A stretch of DNA of 64,000 nt from Erythrophleum ivorense (GCA_026724425.1 JAIUCV010000003.1:59351088-59415087), one strand, 5' to 3'; positions 49,862-61,224 are shown, counted from the first letter of the stretch. Program-made: numbers and translations. The notes: generated by a model from the letters alone, not told the origin.

Positions 49862-52800
49862 TGTAATACTCGGTTACTCAAAAAATGTCTGATACTAAAG
49901 GAATTTATAAATGAGGTCCCTTAAATAGAAAGAATTGAGACCAAATGAAATTTGACTAATAATCTAAACCCTTAAAAATGAGGATTTGAGACTTGAGTTG
50001 CCTGAAAAATCAAGCCAGGAAAGATAGAAAAACTTTACAAAAGAATGTGGGGCAATTTTGTAATTTTTAGATAATTTGAAAAAACTCATAGAAGGGCTTT
50101 TTAAATAATAACTTTAAACTTTTTGGGATTCTTAAAAGCCCTGAAAATCATGAAAATCCTAGGAACAGTTAAAACTTCTCTGATAAGTAATTTTGGCTAT
50201 CAGTTGACCAAAACTTTGACTGAATGGTTCAGAATGGTTTTAAATCCAATTTGGATGAAATCAAAATCATTTTATAAATTAGAGAACCTAAGTTTTATGA
50301 TGAAGAAGATAGTTCTCAAAAAAAAGTTAAAATGATCCCAATTGGATAAAACTAAGAAGAGAGACTAAATTATAAAATTTAAAAGTTATTTAAATGGACC
50401 CTTAGGCTTATAAATGGCATCCCAATCTATTCCAACCCTCACCACTGATTTGCATCTGGTCTAAACAAAATCCAAGAGGGTTGAGAGTGGCGCACACAAG
50501 GGGGGAACTAAGGGAAAGAGATTCAAGGCAAAAAGTGTAAAATTTTGTTAGTTTCTCTTATTTTCTCCTTCATTAAACCTCTCCTCCTCCTTCTCCTCTC
50601 TTTTTCTATGGTTTTAACACTTTTATTGGTCATGTGTGGTGGTTGGTCTAGTGGAGAGAAGGGAGAAATTGAAAGGGGGCTTTGAAGCATAAGAAAGAGC
50701 CTTTGGAAAAGCTTGTAACAAGGTGAGAATTCTTAGTTTTCATGCTTCTTCTTGGCTTCTTTCCTCTTCTACTATTTTGGCTAGATTTAGGGACATGTGT
50801 TAGAGGTCTTATTTTGATTGATACTTGGTAGGAAGTGAGGCTTTAAAGTATGAAAACCTAGGAAATGTAATGAAACTTGAAGAAAAACCATGAGAATCCA
50901 AGATAACAAAGCTAGGGATTCATTGACATATGGTAAAATTTGATTTCTTCCAAAGGTGTTCAAGCTTATTTGAGAGCTTAATTGAGTTCCTAAGATCTCT
51001 CAGAAGCCTCCCAAGTGCCTCTTCTTCCAAGAAAACAAAACAATTCCATGGGCGCACCAAGAGAGGCATAGGCTCGGGCAAACCAAAAGCAAGGACCTGG
51101 GGAGTGTTTTGAATTTTTCTAAGCCTAGATTAGGACTAGATATGATAGAAGAATATGAAAGAAAGCCTTGAAAAAAATTTAAAAAGCCTAGATTGTGAGA
51201 TGGAGGTATAGATTCTATGATGTAACTTAAAGAAGCAACTTGTATCTAGGCTCTTAGGAATAAATTTTTTATGACTTCAAAGAGTCTAAATGGAGTTAAG
51301 AGATCTAAATTGAAGGGGAAAATGGGGCCAAAATCTTGAATTCTATTAGTTGCTTCATTAGGCCTTTCATGGAACTATTATGTAACCATGGAACAAAGTA
51401 TGCTTCCTAGTATGTGTATGGTGCTAGAACTTGTTTCAAGAATGTAATTGGATCCTATTTGTGGTGTTTAGGCTAAGTGAATCAAGTTCCTCCTAGGTGT
51501 GGGTGTGAAGCCGAGCCAAGGAAGTGAAGAAGCAAGGAAGAAAATTGTCTTCTTGCACCAAGGTAGCTCTCCATTCTTTCTTGCATGCATACCTTAGTTA
51601 CATGATTGTTATTGAATGCTTGTATATGCATTTACATCATAAGACATGCCATTTGATGTTGTCTTGTTACCTTAGCATCAATATGTTTCTTGAATTGCAT
51701 TTTGATTGTGAAATTGCTCTTTATGGGTGAGGTTGTGGCAAAAGGTCCTTAAAATGGGTGAGTTGAAGCCAAAAGTCCCAAGGAGTGGGTGAGACAAGGC
51801 CAAAAGCCTCAAGGATGAGTAAGGCTAAGTCAAAAGTCCCTAGAACAAAGGGTGAAACTAATTTAAAAGTCCCAAAAAATGGGGTGATACTAGACCAAAA
51901 GTCCCTAGAGCTTATTCTTACCTTTGACATGTTCCTATGGCATGGAAATTATGAATTGAATGGCTCTTGAAAGTGTTTATGGCATGCTTGTATTCCTTAA
52001 CATGATTATATGCCTTATATGCTTATTTGAAAGGGTGTTTAGCTATTGATATTCTTTGAATCTCACCTCTTTCCCTCTTCCATCTCATCATGTCTAGGTA
52101 GTGCTAAAGGAGACAAAAATAAGAGTCAAGAAGCATGATTGGCCATACTTTGACATTAATGTAGCTTTTGAAGTAATTAAATGTCAAATTTTGCATGTAT
52201 GAATTATGTTTTAGATGTAAACCTTTGAGCAAATGTAAAAGTATGTAAATATAGTGTATGAACCAAAGTTGAAGCCAAATGAATGAGAAAATGTGATTTG
52301 ACCACTTAGGATCCCATTCTTGATTGTATATTAATGCATGTGAAAGGGTGAGTTTGAGATGTGTGATTTTTTGGACCACTCGGGAAGCTTATACATGATG
52401 GGTTTATGCTTTAAAACGTGCTCAAATTATTGTGGAATGGTTAATAGGCCAATTGGAACCAATTTGACCCCTTTATGGTATCAAAAGTGTCATATTTTTT
52501 AGCTAAACCAAAATCCAACCAAATGAGTTAGTCTTGGCATAAAATTTGGCATGAATATATGTCTCATCTAGAACTTTCCATAGAGCTAAAGAATGCCTAA
52601 TTTGAAGTTCTAAAGAATGTAATATGATTTTTTTTAAATTGGAAAAAATATGTTAAATGGTATAATGTCACTCATGAGTCAAATGATATCCAATGGCTAT
52701 AAAATTTTACAAACATAAACTAGATATCATAAGCTTTCCATAACTATTGAGATCACCCCATTTGGAGCTCTGTAGGGAGAGAACCAAATTTTTGAAATTT

Positions 52801-53459
52801 CATGACAATACCAGTAGCACAGTAGGACCTTTGGTATAGTTCCATTGATTTTCATGCCTTAAACATTAGTTTCTTGATCTAGAACTATTTTTAGTCAAAA
52901 GCATACATCCATAGATTTCCATAGTGGTGTGGTTTGCTGGGTTTTGATTTTTCTAAAATTAATTATGGACTTTTGAAGTTTATATCAATAACATGTGATA
53001 GCAAACTTGGGCAATTGAATATTTGGTGCTATTCTATTATCAATCATAATCTAGTTGACATTTTCATAGTCTAGAATGATTTTTAACATGTAGTTGACAT
53101 TCAAGCTTTCCAAAAAGGTATCATTTGCTTAATTTTGATTTTTTTAGAATTAATTATGATTTTTCAAAGTTGATGTTAGAAATTTGGAAAGTTGAACTCG
53201 AGATAAACTCCATTATTTTCTGGTGTATGACTTCTTACCCAAAATTGTGTGATATTTCATGATGCCTATGACTTGTATAGATGCATTATAGGTAGAGGAT
53301 GTTAATGGTGAATTCATATGGCCCATGTAATATGAAATGAAATTTTCAAGCCCTACATAACACAATAAATTACCAATATTTATATTCATTTTTCTTTGAG
53401 AATGTGTGAAATCAAGCATGAATAAGAGACTAAGGAACCTAATGAGTTATGGTATTACA
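49862..53459 (+). mobile_element. Solo LTR, family A, inside the CACTA transposase
   Basis: The 3,598-bp LTR runs from TGTAATACTCGG to GGTATTACA, with a perfect 5-bp target duplication TCCTG at 49,857-49,861 and 53,460-53,464. It is the inverted homologue of 22,200-25,548. No internal gypsy sequence is attached, so it arose by LTR-LTR recombination. Several short ORFs within (50,123-50,335, 50,930-51,112, 51,524-51,730, 51,785-51,970 and others) are not conserved in the second copy and are not genes. Confidence 0.93.
51725..51911 (+). repeat. Six tandem units of about 31 bp in the family-A LTR
   Basis: Each unit has the form GGGTGAG, about ten variable bases, then CCAAAAGTCCC and a short A/G tail. 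Unit ends are slightly different, so the array is not recent. The inverted LTR copy has about five units (23,783-23,942). Confidence 0.85.
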
Positions 53460-53464
53460 TCCTG

Positions 53465-53990
53465 ACCATAGTATTGATACGCATTTCTCAACATGACTAA
53501 TATTATCATCATAATCTACTTCATCAAAACTACCAACATTAAAAGTAGGACCTGTATCAAAGATCATTCTTTCATAACTATTAGTATAGTCTTCACTTAC
53601 TAATCTAGATTTAGGTGTTTCAACATGCATGTATATTAGTTGAGGATGGTTCAATCTCACTATGGCATATCTAACACCAATACCTAGGTTGAAACCCTCT
53701 TTTATATAAATTAACCTTTTCCTCATCAATATTAAGATATTCTTTATTTTTATCTTTGGAACATGGATATCTAATTTTTCTATTTCTTGAACTAGGTCCT
53801 TTTTCATAAATAAAAATAACAAACTCTTCTACTCCTTATAAAAATTCATCAATACATCATTTATGTCCAAAATTTAATCTATTATACATCTATCTCCTGG
53901 TTTCAAGAATCACCATTTCTAAAAATTATCATAAAGAATTTCAATATTATCTTACTAATATTACCCCAAAAAAAATTTCTTTACTGTGCC
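53465..53990 (-). pseudogene. CACTA TNP2-type transposase, N-terminal part
   Basis: The minus strand is open from 53,822 to 53,439 (127 codons, running into the LTR). It includes YERMIFDTGPTFNVGSFDEV and then VEKCVSILWSGC, which match the TNP2 region before the conserved KLSF/Y..K block. The frame is cut at the LTR boundary and homologous sequence resumes at 49,856. The upstream start of the gene is not clear. Confidence 0.65.
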
Positions 53991-55340
53991 AACACAAAAA
54001 TAATCAAAAATAAAAACCAATCAATAACAAAATATTTCATAAAAATGCTATGAACTAAGTATTTATATGTCCCTTAACTATTTTATATTAACTTACAAAT
54101 ATTATTGAAACAAAGATTATTTTCCCCTACATCATCATAACAATAATCAATAAATAATATCATCATGACAACATTAATCAATAAATAATAACATTAAATA
54201 ATTAATAACTTTTCAAAAAAAGTATTCAAAAATTATTTATACATACCTCAAGAAACAAAAGTTTTAATTCAATCTAGAACTTCAATCTAAAACAGAACAG
54301 CTCCAATAAACAAATTTTGACACAAAAATTATGAAGAAGTCATCAACAGGAAGAAGGAAGGAAGAGAATTGTAAAAAAAAAAAAAGTTACTAAGAGAACT
54401 TTAGATAGATATGTTAAATATTTTTTTAAACAACAGCTATTTTTAAATATCTATAAGGTAACCATTAAAACTAAAGGATAGTTTTAGATAAAAACATTTA
54501 ATAATAAAAATTTTTTAAGAGGTTAAAAGCAAAAGCAAAAAATATTATTAATTATAAAATAAAAAAATAGAAAACCAAACAAAATATATAAAATGTAACA
54601 TTTAAAAATATTATTAATTATTTACTTTAACTATTATTTATTAATCCAAATAAATAATTATTAAGAGTTATTATTATTAATAAAAACACCTAATTTTAAT
54701 TTTTCAAATTAATTATTAGTATAAATCCATCCAAATAGCATCGTATTTAAAAGCAGTCAAAAATATGTCTTAATTATTATTAATTAATAAAAATTGAATC
54801 AATAAAAATTAATAATTATAATATATTAATTAACATAAATTAATGATAACTATTTTTATAGTATATTATAATTAGTATTATATTATATTAATAATTTTAT
54901 AATATTATATTATTATATTAGTCATAATTATTTTTGTTAAATTTTATAATTTTATTATTATATATTAGATATTTATTAAAAAAAATGAAAGCTCCAGGTA
55001 TATGGATAAAATTCGCCAAGTTGGTGGTTTTGACTGTAGTAGTCAAATGTGTTTCTAGCTACTTGGCAATTGAAACTATCTTTCACTTTTTTTTATTTTT
55101 ATGTATATTTAATATATATTTTTTATTAATTTATGTTAATTAATATACTATAATTATACTTTTCATAGCCCAAAAGTCTAACATAATGTAGTGCAACTTT
55201 TTTTAAGTGTTTCTAGTGTTTTTCTTTTTTTTTTTTTTACATTTTGTTATTTAGCTTTTGAAAATTAGTCAAAACATAGGTAAATGTTAAAAAAAACTCA
55301 TATTAGTCAGAAAATAGTCGAAAGTGATGGTCAGAAATTA
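53991..55340. other. CACTA 5' flank, AT-rich, no gene
   Basis: This is AT-rich DNA with TTAATAATTAATAAAA-type words; some are shared with the other end of the element, as expected for subterminal regions. The 69-codon ORF at 54,934-55,143 lies in AT-rich sequence and has no coding signal. Confidence 0.4.
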
Positions 55341-55360
55341 CTAACATTCTTGTAGTTATA

Positions 55361-56724
55361 GGTTATTTTGGTTTCCTAACACACCACGTCTCTAACCATT
55401 GTTCCATTGCCATATCTACTCTTGATATTGACATAAAAATGTCTAACACAAAGACAATGTTCGACCCCTTGAAGAAGCTCATCAAATGTTGGAATTAACC
55501 CCTACAAACCAAAAAATTCAATGTGTAAATTAATAAATATATGGGCATGCCATTACAATAAAGATTACAAACTACATGACATACTTACCTTTTGCTGATC
55601 AAAGATGAAACTCCATCTTTTCTCTATCATACTCCCAATGTCTCCAAGAAGCTTCATCCGAAACCATGTCCATGAATCTTTATTTTCCCCCTTCTACAAC
55701 AACCATAGCCAAGGGAAAATATTAGGCATTAGGATCTATTACTACAACCATGAGCAAAATACCACTAAATGCCCACTTGAAGAAGCATCCATCTAAACTA
55801 ATAATTGGTCTACATACCAAAAAAATATCCCTCTTTACAACATCTAAGTAGAGGTAAATTCTCTTGAACACAAAGGTGCAATTAAGCAACAATTTCTTTG
55901 TCTACATTTGGAAGGTTCCAAGGTTAGATGTCTTCACTTCATTACAATAGTCCCATAGCTTCTTGTACTAGGCCTTATAGCTAACATCAAGAATAGCTTT
56001 GGACTTTCTTTTAGACCTATAGGCCTTACTAACTAACACATCAACCATGTAGTTCTCTCTAATGAGGAGATGACATTGGCCAACTTCATGTTCTTGTTTG
56101 ACTTTATGGTAATAGCAAGCTTGTTTGCAATATATTTTGAAGCTATCATTCTCGCATTAAATGTCATCTTGCAAGTGTGTCTAGGGTAAAACATCTTCAG
56201 CCTATATTCACACTCAACACTAACTCCTATACACCATTCTACACCTTAATTTATTGTTCTTTTTGGAATCACACATCTTAGCCATAGAACAATGAATACT
56301 TTCTCATAGCTTCCTTAAATTGATCAATGGAGACGAATTCCATTCCAAGTTTGAATTGGAAGTCCTTGAACATCTCATCAACATAATATTAGATGTACTT
56401 ATTGGTGACATTGCCTTCATCTGACTTTGAACTATCATCAAAGTATTTTCAAGACAATATTAGATGCACTTGTTGGTGACATTACCTTCATTTAACTTTG
56501 AACTATCATCAGAGTTGCACTTTGATGATGGTTCAATGTAAGTCTAATGATGGTTCAATGTATTGGTCAAAATAGTTATTATCAGTTTCATCTTCACTAT
56601 CATTAAATTGGATATCGACAATTTTGTCATCTATATATGTCTCCTTCAAGGCAAGCATCTTTTCATTATTTAGTTGTACACCCTCTTTAGCTATAGGCAT
56701 CTCTTCACTAGTTGCATCGATCAT
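55361..56724 (-). pseudogene. MULE transposase (mudrA-type), N-terminal and catalytic part
   Basis: Minus-strand landmarks run in order. An acidic N-terminus with SEDETDNNYFDQYIEP (56,580-56,540) comes first. Next are LGMEFVSIDQFKEAMRKYS (about 56,360-56,300), LVSKAYRSKRKSKAI and KLWDYCNEV (about 56,030-55,940), FKRIYLYLDVVK (55,870-55,830) and CRPIISLDGCFFK (55,825-55,780, first catalytic Asp). Then come a VVVE segment with the Glu (about 55,700), FIFDQQK (about 55,590) and LIPTFDELLQGVEHCLCVRH (55,500-55,430). The gene is cut by the CACTA insertion at 55,360 and continues at 41,443. A 71-bp tandem duplication (56,385 and 56,456) shifts the frame, and stops are common, so it is inactive. Confidence 0.9.
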
Positions 56725-56759
56725 GTCAGGTTGAACTACTGCAAAAATTATATATTTGA

Positions 56760-57444
56760 TTAGTTAAATCTAAGTTAAAAGTAGTCCATAAATCTTAGAA
56801 AAGGTGAAGAATACTATATACTTATAGCTAGTACCATTTGTATCTATATACTTTAAAGAGTCTTTCTAAAATAGAGTCCTATAAAGATTAATATCAATAA
56901 AACAAGTGAGGCCAAACCAAAAAAATTTGAAAAACACAAATGTTTCATAAAATAAGATAAAAAGTTGGTTTTAACTTCTTATATCTTCCTTACTAGTGGG
57001 CACTATAATAATTCGAATACCCATTTGCATATATTCAATTATAAAACAAACAATCAACATAAATATTTAATTTCTACAAAATGACTTCATTTCAACCCCA
57101 TCCTCATACTATTACTTCACCTTTATCCTCATCCCATCTTATAAGAATAAACTATACAAATTAGCAAATACTTTCATTCTTCTTCTAGAATAACTAATTA
57201 GCAAACACCTTGCATTAGTCAATATAAAAAAAAGAGCTTGCGGCCACTATACTTGCTACTTAGGAACTACTGAACAAGAAAGATAGAAGTCAAAGAGTTG
57301 ACTAACGAAGCCCTAATTCCCTTATGTTCATGTCCTACATTTGGTGTTTGAGAAAAAACTAAAGGGAGTAATAACTTATGCCCAGCATCTGCATTAAGAA
57401 ACAAGTTTAATGCCTTATGTTGTCTATACGTTCAGTCACCTCAA
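56760..57444. other. MULE upstream region, no gene
   Basis: This lies between the transposase start and the right TIR. It should hold the MULE promoter, but no clear TATA box or leader stands out. AT-rich, with no repeats matched inside the window. Confidence 0.35.
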
Positions 57445-57671
57445 TTACATCTCAGTCTATGGCAGCCACATCACCCTTCATTTGACATCTCGATTGGAAA
57501 TTAGTAATGTTATGACACATGAACATGGTAGAGAGTAGCATTTTAGTGTTTAGAAAGTGTAGGTCTAACACAAAAATATTTGAAAAGTATAAGGTTAGTT
57601 TCTCGAAAAGAAATTATAAAGACCAAATTAAAAACTGAAGCAAACTCTAAAGACCAAATAATTAGTTTTCA
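57445..57671 (-). repeat. Right terminal inverted repeat of the MULE
   Basis: This is the inverted partner of 32,931-33,165, ending AGACCAAATAATTAGTTTTCA. It lies about 0.7 kb upstream of the transposase start, a usual distance for MULEs. The ORF beginning at 57,580 crosses the TIR boundary and is not a gene. Confidence 0.65.
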
Positions 57672-57889
57672 CTTTCAAGAATGTTACATTTCTTGTAATT
57701 CAACATTCCCACAAAATCCCCTATCTTCATTTTCATGGAAGAAGAGGGAATGTTTGGATCCTCGAAAGCTGATAATGTTTTCAAATGACTATTTTATCTG
57801 TAAACTTAGAAATAATAAATAATGAATAAAATAAAGTAAAATAATGAATAATAAATAAAATAGATGTAATATAAAAATAAATTATATTA

Positions 57890-58670
57890 ATTATAAAGGA
57901 AGAACAATTATGCCTATCTTGTGAAAGTTTTGAAATTGCAATATTAAAATTGAAGGAGCAAGGTATCATATTGAGGAAGTTTTCCCTCCGTCCAAACAAT
58001 CTTGTAAAGAATGAGTATGAAAGCAACTTCATCTCAATTATTGTGTCTCCTGGTAAAATTTGGGTTAAGTTTGATGGCATAAATGCTCTTGAAAATGTCA
58101 GAAAGGCACCAAATAAACTTTTCATTCTTCACATAAGAAGGCCAGAGCTTCTATTCTATGGAAACTTGTTATGGCCTTGTAGAGGAATATTTCTTTTTTG
58201 TCCTCCTAGAACGGGGAAAACCCTTCTAACAAAGGCATTTGCAATACAAGCTGGAGAAAATTTTATTAGCATAACTAGTTTAAGTCTTACACTGAAGTGG
58301 GGTGGAGATGTTGAAAAACTCACTATAGCTTTTTTCTCCTTTGCCAGCAAGCTTGCTCCTATCATTATAATTGTTAATGAAGTTGATAGTTCGTTAGGTG
58401 CTCAAGGTGGTGTTTTTAAGCATGAAGCCATTAGAAGAATGAGGAACGAGACTATGGTAGCTTGGGATGGACTAAGGTCAATAGAAAGCCAAAAAATCTT
58501 GGTTCTAGGCACAACAAACAAACCATTTGACCTTGATGATGCTGCTATTTGTTGGTCATCAAGAAGGACATATGTGAATCTACCTATTGCCAAAAATCGA
58601 ATAAAGATTCTGAGAATATTTCTTGCCCAAGAGAATGTAGATCCTAGACTTTAGTTTGGCAAACTTGCCT
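57890..58670 (+). pseudogene. AAA-ATPase fragment (spastin/MSP1-type, DAA1-like), intronless and degraded
   Basis: A 234-codon open stretch (57,950-58,654) follows the AAA core of plant proteins of the DAA1/LRD6-6 type. Landmarks in order are FDGINALENVR (family: FDDIGALENVK), RRPELL, PCRGIFLF, then a Walker A reading CPPRTGKT where the family has GPPGTGKT, NFISIT, a Walker B reading IIIIVNEVDS with Asp changed to Asn, HEAIRRMRNETM-WDGLR, ILVLGTTNKPFDLDDA, and RIKILRIFLAQE. Family genes have many introns over this part, yet here it is continuous, which suggests an origin from spliced RNA. The N-terminal half and C-terminal lid are missing. Loss of Walker residues and the arginine-finger pair makes ATPase activity unlikely. 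Confidence 0.85.
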
Positions 58671-58741
58671 TTACAAGCACTCCAGAACTAGCATAGGTAG
58701 CAACCAAGCATGATGAAGTTGTCTACATTCTAAGACTACTC

Positions 58742-59059
58742 TTGCCTTTAAGGGATAAAATTTCTCTACAACAAAGAGTGATGGAAGTGTCCTTGCTGGG
58801 GCAACTTGTTAATCAAATGACACATGGATCAACAGAGCCAACACAAACTTTCCAAGAACACATGCATCTCAATGATTTGTATGTCCTACATGAATTAGCA
58901 TCTAGTAACACATGTGTTGAAGCCATGGCAGCAACAAGTAAAGGAGCATCTCAAGTGGTTCCTCTACTAACGAAAACTATAGTTTGGCAAGGTGGAAGTA
59001 TGTTAGCTCTTAAGACCTTAAAATACAAGGTGACTATGGCATTCTCAAGGACAACTTGA
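58742..59059 (+). pseudogene. Unidentified 105-codon ORF between the AAA and GH3 fragments
   Basis: The ORF contains EHMHLNDLYVLHELASSNTC and VEAMAATSKGASQVVPLLTK. I do not recognise a family. It is on the same strand as both neighbours and runs into the GH3-like fragment, which uses a different frame from about 59,030. It could be a third captured gene piece, a continuation of one neighbour after a frameshift, or part of a retroelement gag. Confidence 0.4.
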
Positions 59060-59290
59060 AGTTTAAAGGATTTGTCATCTCTGATTAGCAAGATATTAAC
59101 AAGGTCACAACACCACTTGATTCAAACCACTCATACTCTATCCAGATCACCATCGAGGCTAGCATTGATGTAGTGATGGTCCCACACCAACACTTGGAGT
59201 TCATTTGGAATTCCTCACCTATGTTCAAAGACAATATCAGTCCAATAAAGTGCATCAGTGAAGTTGTGGAGGGAATTCTGCTTCTACAGT
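59030..59290 (+). pseudogene. Glycoside hydrolase family 3 (beta-glucan exohydrolase/beta-glucosidase-like) fragment
   Basis: The plus strand reads GDYGILKDNLKFKGFVISD, a stop, then HSYSIQITIEASIDVVMVPH and a segment equivalent to the family's IPMSRIDDAVKRILRVKF. In plant GH3 enzymes LKFKGFVISDWQG contains the catalytic nucleophile Asp. That Asp is present here, but the Trp that follows is a stop codon (TAG for TGG). Only about 85 codons remain. No intron is seen. The functional enzymes are secreted and trim cell-wall beta-glucans; this piece cannot act. Confidence 0.8.
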
Positions 59291-59469
59291 TCATTAGGAA
59301 TTAGAGATTCTTGGGGAAATTATGAAGTTATTAAGGTGTAGCTTTCTATTTTCCACCTTAAAGACAAGGTGAGGCTTGATGAGAAGGGAAATAATGAACC
59401 TTGTAGCCTTAAAGGCAGAATTTATGAAAGAAGGAATAAGGCTAATGAGACTCATAAATGGGAAAAGGT
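59270..59469 (+). pseudogene. Ty3/gypsy integrase C-terminal tail
   Basis: In one plus-strand frame, DSWGNYEVIKV is followed by a stop, then LSIFHLKDKVRLDEKGNNEP and YERRNK. Gypsy integrases end with a chromodomain-like ATWEDYELIK-type motif followed by FP.F.LEDKV.L and a basic YxRRN tail, so the match is clear though short. A purine-rich GGGAAAAGG (59,460-59,468) then precedes the LTR, as a polypurine tract should. Everything upstream of this tail in a normal gypsy element is missing; the AAA/GH3 fragments sit there instead. Confidence 0.7.
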
Positions 59470-60135
59470 TGTGTTAGAAAGAAAAGGGATGAATGCCTAT
59501 TAGGTGAGGTGGCAACTAACGGGCAAAAATGGAATTACTCTAAGGTAACTAAATTTGTCATTAGTGTAAGTGAAGAGAGAGGATGCTTATGTGTGTGAGT
59601 TGGTTACAAGTGAGTAGATGGTGACAAGAGAGGGTGTGGAATTTCTAAGGAATTAAAGGAGAGACCTGGCCTCTCAAAAGCTAGAGGAATTTCCTTGTTT
59701 AAGGAGCTTACATATCCTTTTTTTTTATATTTTTCTCTATTAAGTTTGGCTTTGTAACTCAATGTATTCCCCCCATGTTCTCCATCTCATCAAGGAAATG
59801 AGGTGGTAATTTGCTATATAAATAATATTGACTTAAAGGATTCCACCCAAAGAAAACCTTAGATCTTACCTAAGTAACCATGCAGATCCATACCCTTCTC
59901 TTCATGCTACACAAACAGCAAAGCATGAAGAAGGTGCAACAATGGAAGCTTCAAAAATCGAATCACATGGGCCAAACCAGACAAAGAGAACAAAGGCAGT
60001 AATTGAAATGGGAAAAAATGGAGAAGATGAGACGTAAAACACAATAGTAGGGCTAGTTTCATAGAGCATGAGAAGGGAAGCATCAGAAAGCTCTTATCTC
60101 CCCTCTAATCTATATCTAAAATGGGGGGTAGTACA
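59470..60135 (+). mobile_element. 3' LTR of the gene-bearing gypsy remnant
   Basis: From TGTGTTAGAAAG (59,470) to GTAGTACA (60,135) there are TG...CA ends, a TATA-like CTATATAAATA at about 59,812, and a preceding purine tract. The length is 666 bp. No second copy is present in the window, so the limits are inferred from the ends and the purine tract only. Confidence 0.5.
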
Positions 60136-61219
60136 GATTTTGCTACTTTTAAGTTAAATGACCAAGGGCATTTTGGTCTTTATATGCACTTTACTTTCCA
60201 CTCCTATATTATTTCTATTATACCAAACATATAATTGTAAAAGCATTCTATTTCATTTTACTACCATACCAAACAAATTTTGTTTCTTTGCATTCCATTT
60301 AGTATTTAGTTTCCCTTTTCATCAAACTATTTTCTATATATCAAAAGCATTGTAAGAATGGAAAATGAGAAAGCTTGCACAATGTGTGTACAGTAAAGGC
60401 AACTTTTTCATTAAAAAGTAAAAAAAAGAGTGGTATAATATGGATTCCATATTTATGGTAACAATGTATGACATGGCTCTTTGCTTTAAAGGCAATTAGG
60501 ACTAAAACTGTCTAGATGGAAGTATGTTGACCATGCCAAGGGACAAAATTTTAATGCAAATCTATACCTCACTTTGTATTTGTTGAATATTCAAGAATAG
60601 TGGCTTCCATATAGGGTTGTGTCATTCTTTTTAACTTCTATTTTTGCATATAGGAATTCAGGTACCACCTTCCAGAATTTTTAATATCATTAAAAAGGGA
60701 TCCTACAACATAGACAAACATATTTGTTACACCATATTTTCAATGTCAATGGGCAAAATTTATCTGATGTAAAGAGAAGCATTATATACACAAGAACTTC
60801 TTATTTTCAAAAACTTTTAAAATACTTCTTAGTCATCAAACACACTATAACTTTAAAGACTAGAAAATTTAAGCATTCTCATGCATTATTTATTGGGAAA
60901 GACCAAAGGAACAATTATCTTGACTCATCAAAGACAAGTTAGTAGAGAACTAAATAAAAAAACTTAAACCTTGAGATATATCATTGCATTCAAATCTTCA
61001 ATCACCTTGAATAGATAAAGCTACATCATGCAATCAGCATAAAACACCTTAACAGCAAAGCAAACTTGATTTATTTTGTTTGCTAGCATTAAAAGAAATT
61101 TAAATCATTGTGATACATCATGAAATCTATTTATCCATATACAATATCAAAATAAAATTGAAATAGTAATTTGAAACCTGTATAAATTTAAAAACTACTA
61201 ACTTTTACAATTTTCATGG
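60136..61219. other. Intergenic AT-rich DNA, no gene seen
   Basis: No recognised domain, RNA gene or mobile-element end occurs here. Two ORFs (60,158-60,355 and 60,724-60,942) have the amino-acid content expected of AT-rich non-coding sequence. Confidence 0.45.
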
Positions 61220-61224
61220 GAGAC

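Larger units (their letters stand above)
41444..55357 (-). mobile_element. CACTA (En/Spm) transposon, 13.9 kb including a nested solo LTR
   Basis: The left end is CACTACAAGAATAGC (from 41,444). The right end, reversed, is AACTACAAGAATGTT (to 55,357), giving an 11/12 match to the CACTACAAGAA(T) terminus. Both ends abut ATA (41,441-41,443 and 55,358-55,360), a perfect 3-bp target duplication as expected for CACTA elements. A minus-strand TNP2-type transposase lies inside. Removing the 3.6-kb solo LTR leaves about 10.3 kb. The insertion separates the two halves of a MULE transposase, both on the minus strand and continuous in domain order. Confidence 0.92.
32931..57671 (-). mobile_element. Mutator-like element (MULE) enlarged by nested insertions
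   Basis: Inverted repeats of about 230 bp bound this interval: 32,931 to about 33,165 and about 57,445 to 57,671. Shared words, after reversing one side, are AATTATTTGGTCT, GGAAAGTGTAGG against AGAAAGTGTAGG, and CATTTGACATCT. Flanking 9-mers ATTCCAAGA (32,922-32,930) and CTTTCAAGA (57,672-57,680) agree at 7 of 9 positions, the 9-bp target duplication size of Mutator elements. Inside on the minus strand is a mudrA-type transposase gene in two parts. Subtracting an Athila-like fragment, a copia LTR and a CACTA element leaves about 5 kb, a normal MULE size. The right side is firm; the pairing with the left TIR is an inference. Confidence 0.55.

Noticed and set aside
58402..58593. Minus-strand ORFs opposite the AAA-ATPase fragment
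   Set aside because: They are shadows of the plus-strand AAA reading and have no domain signal.
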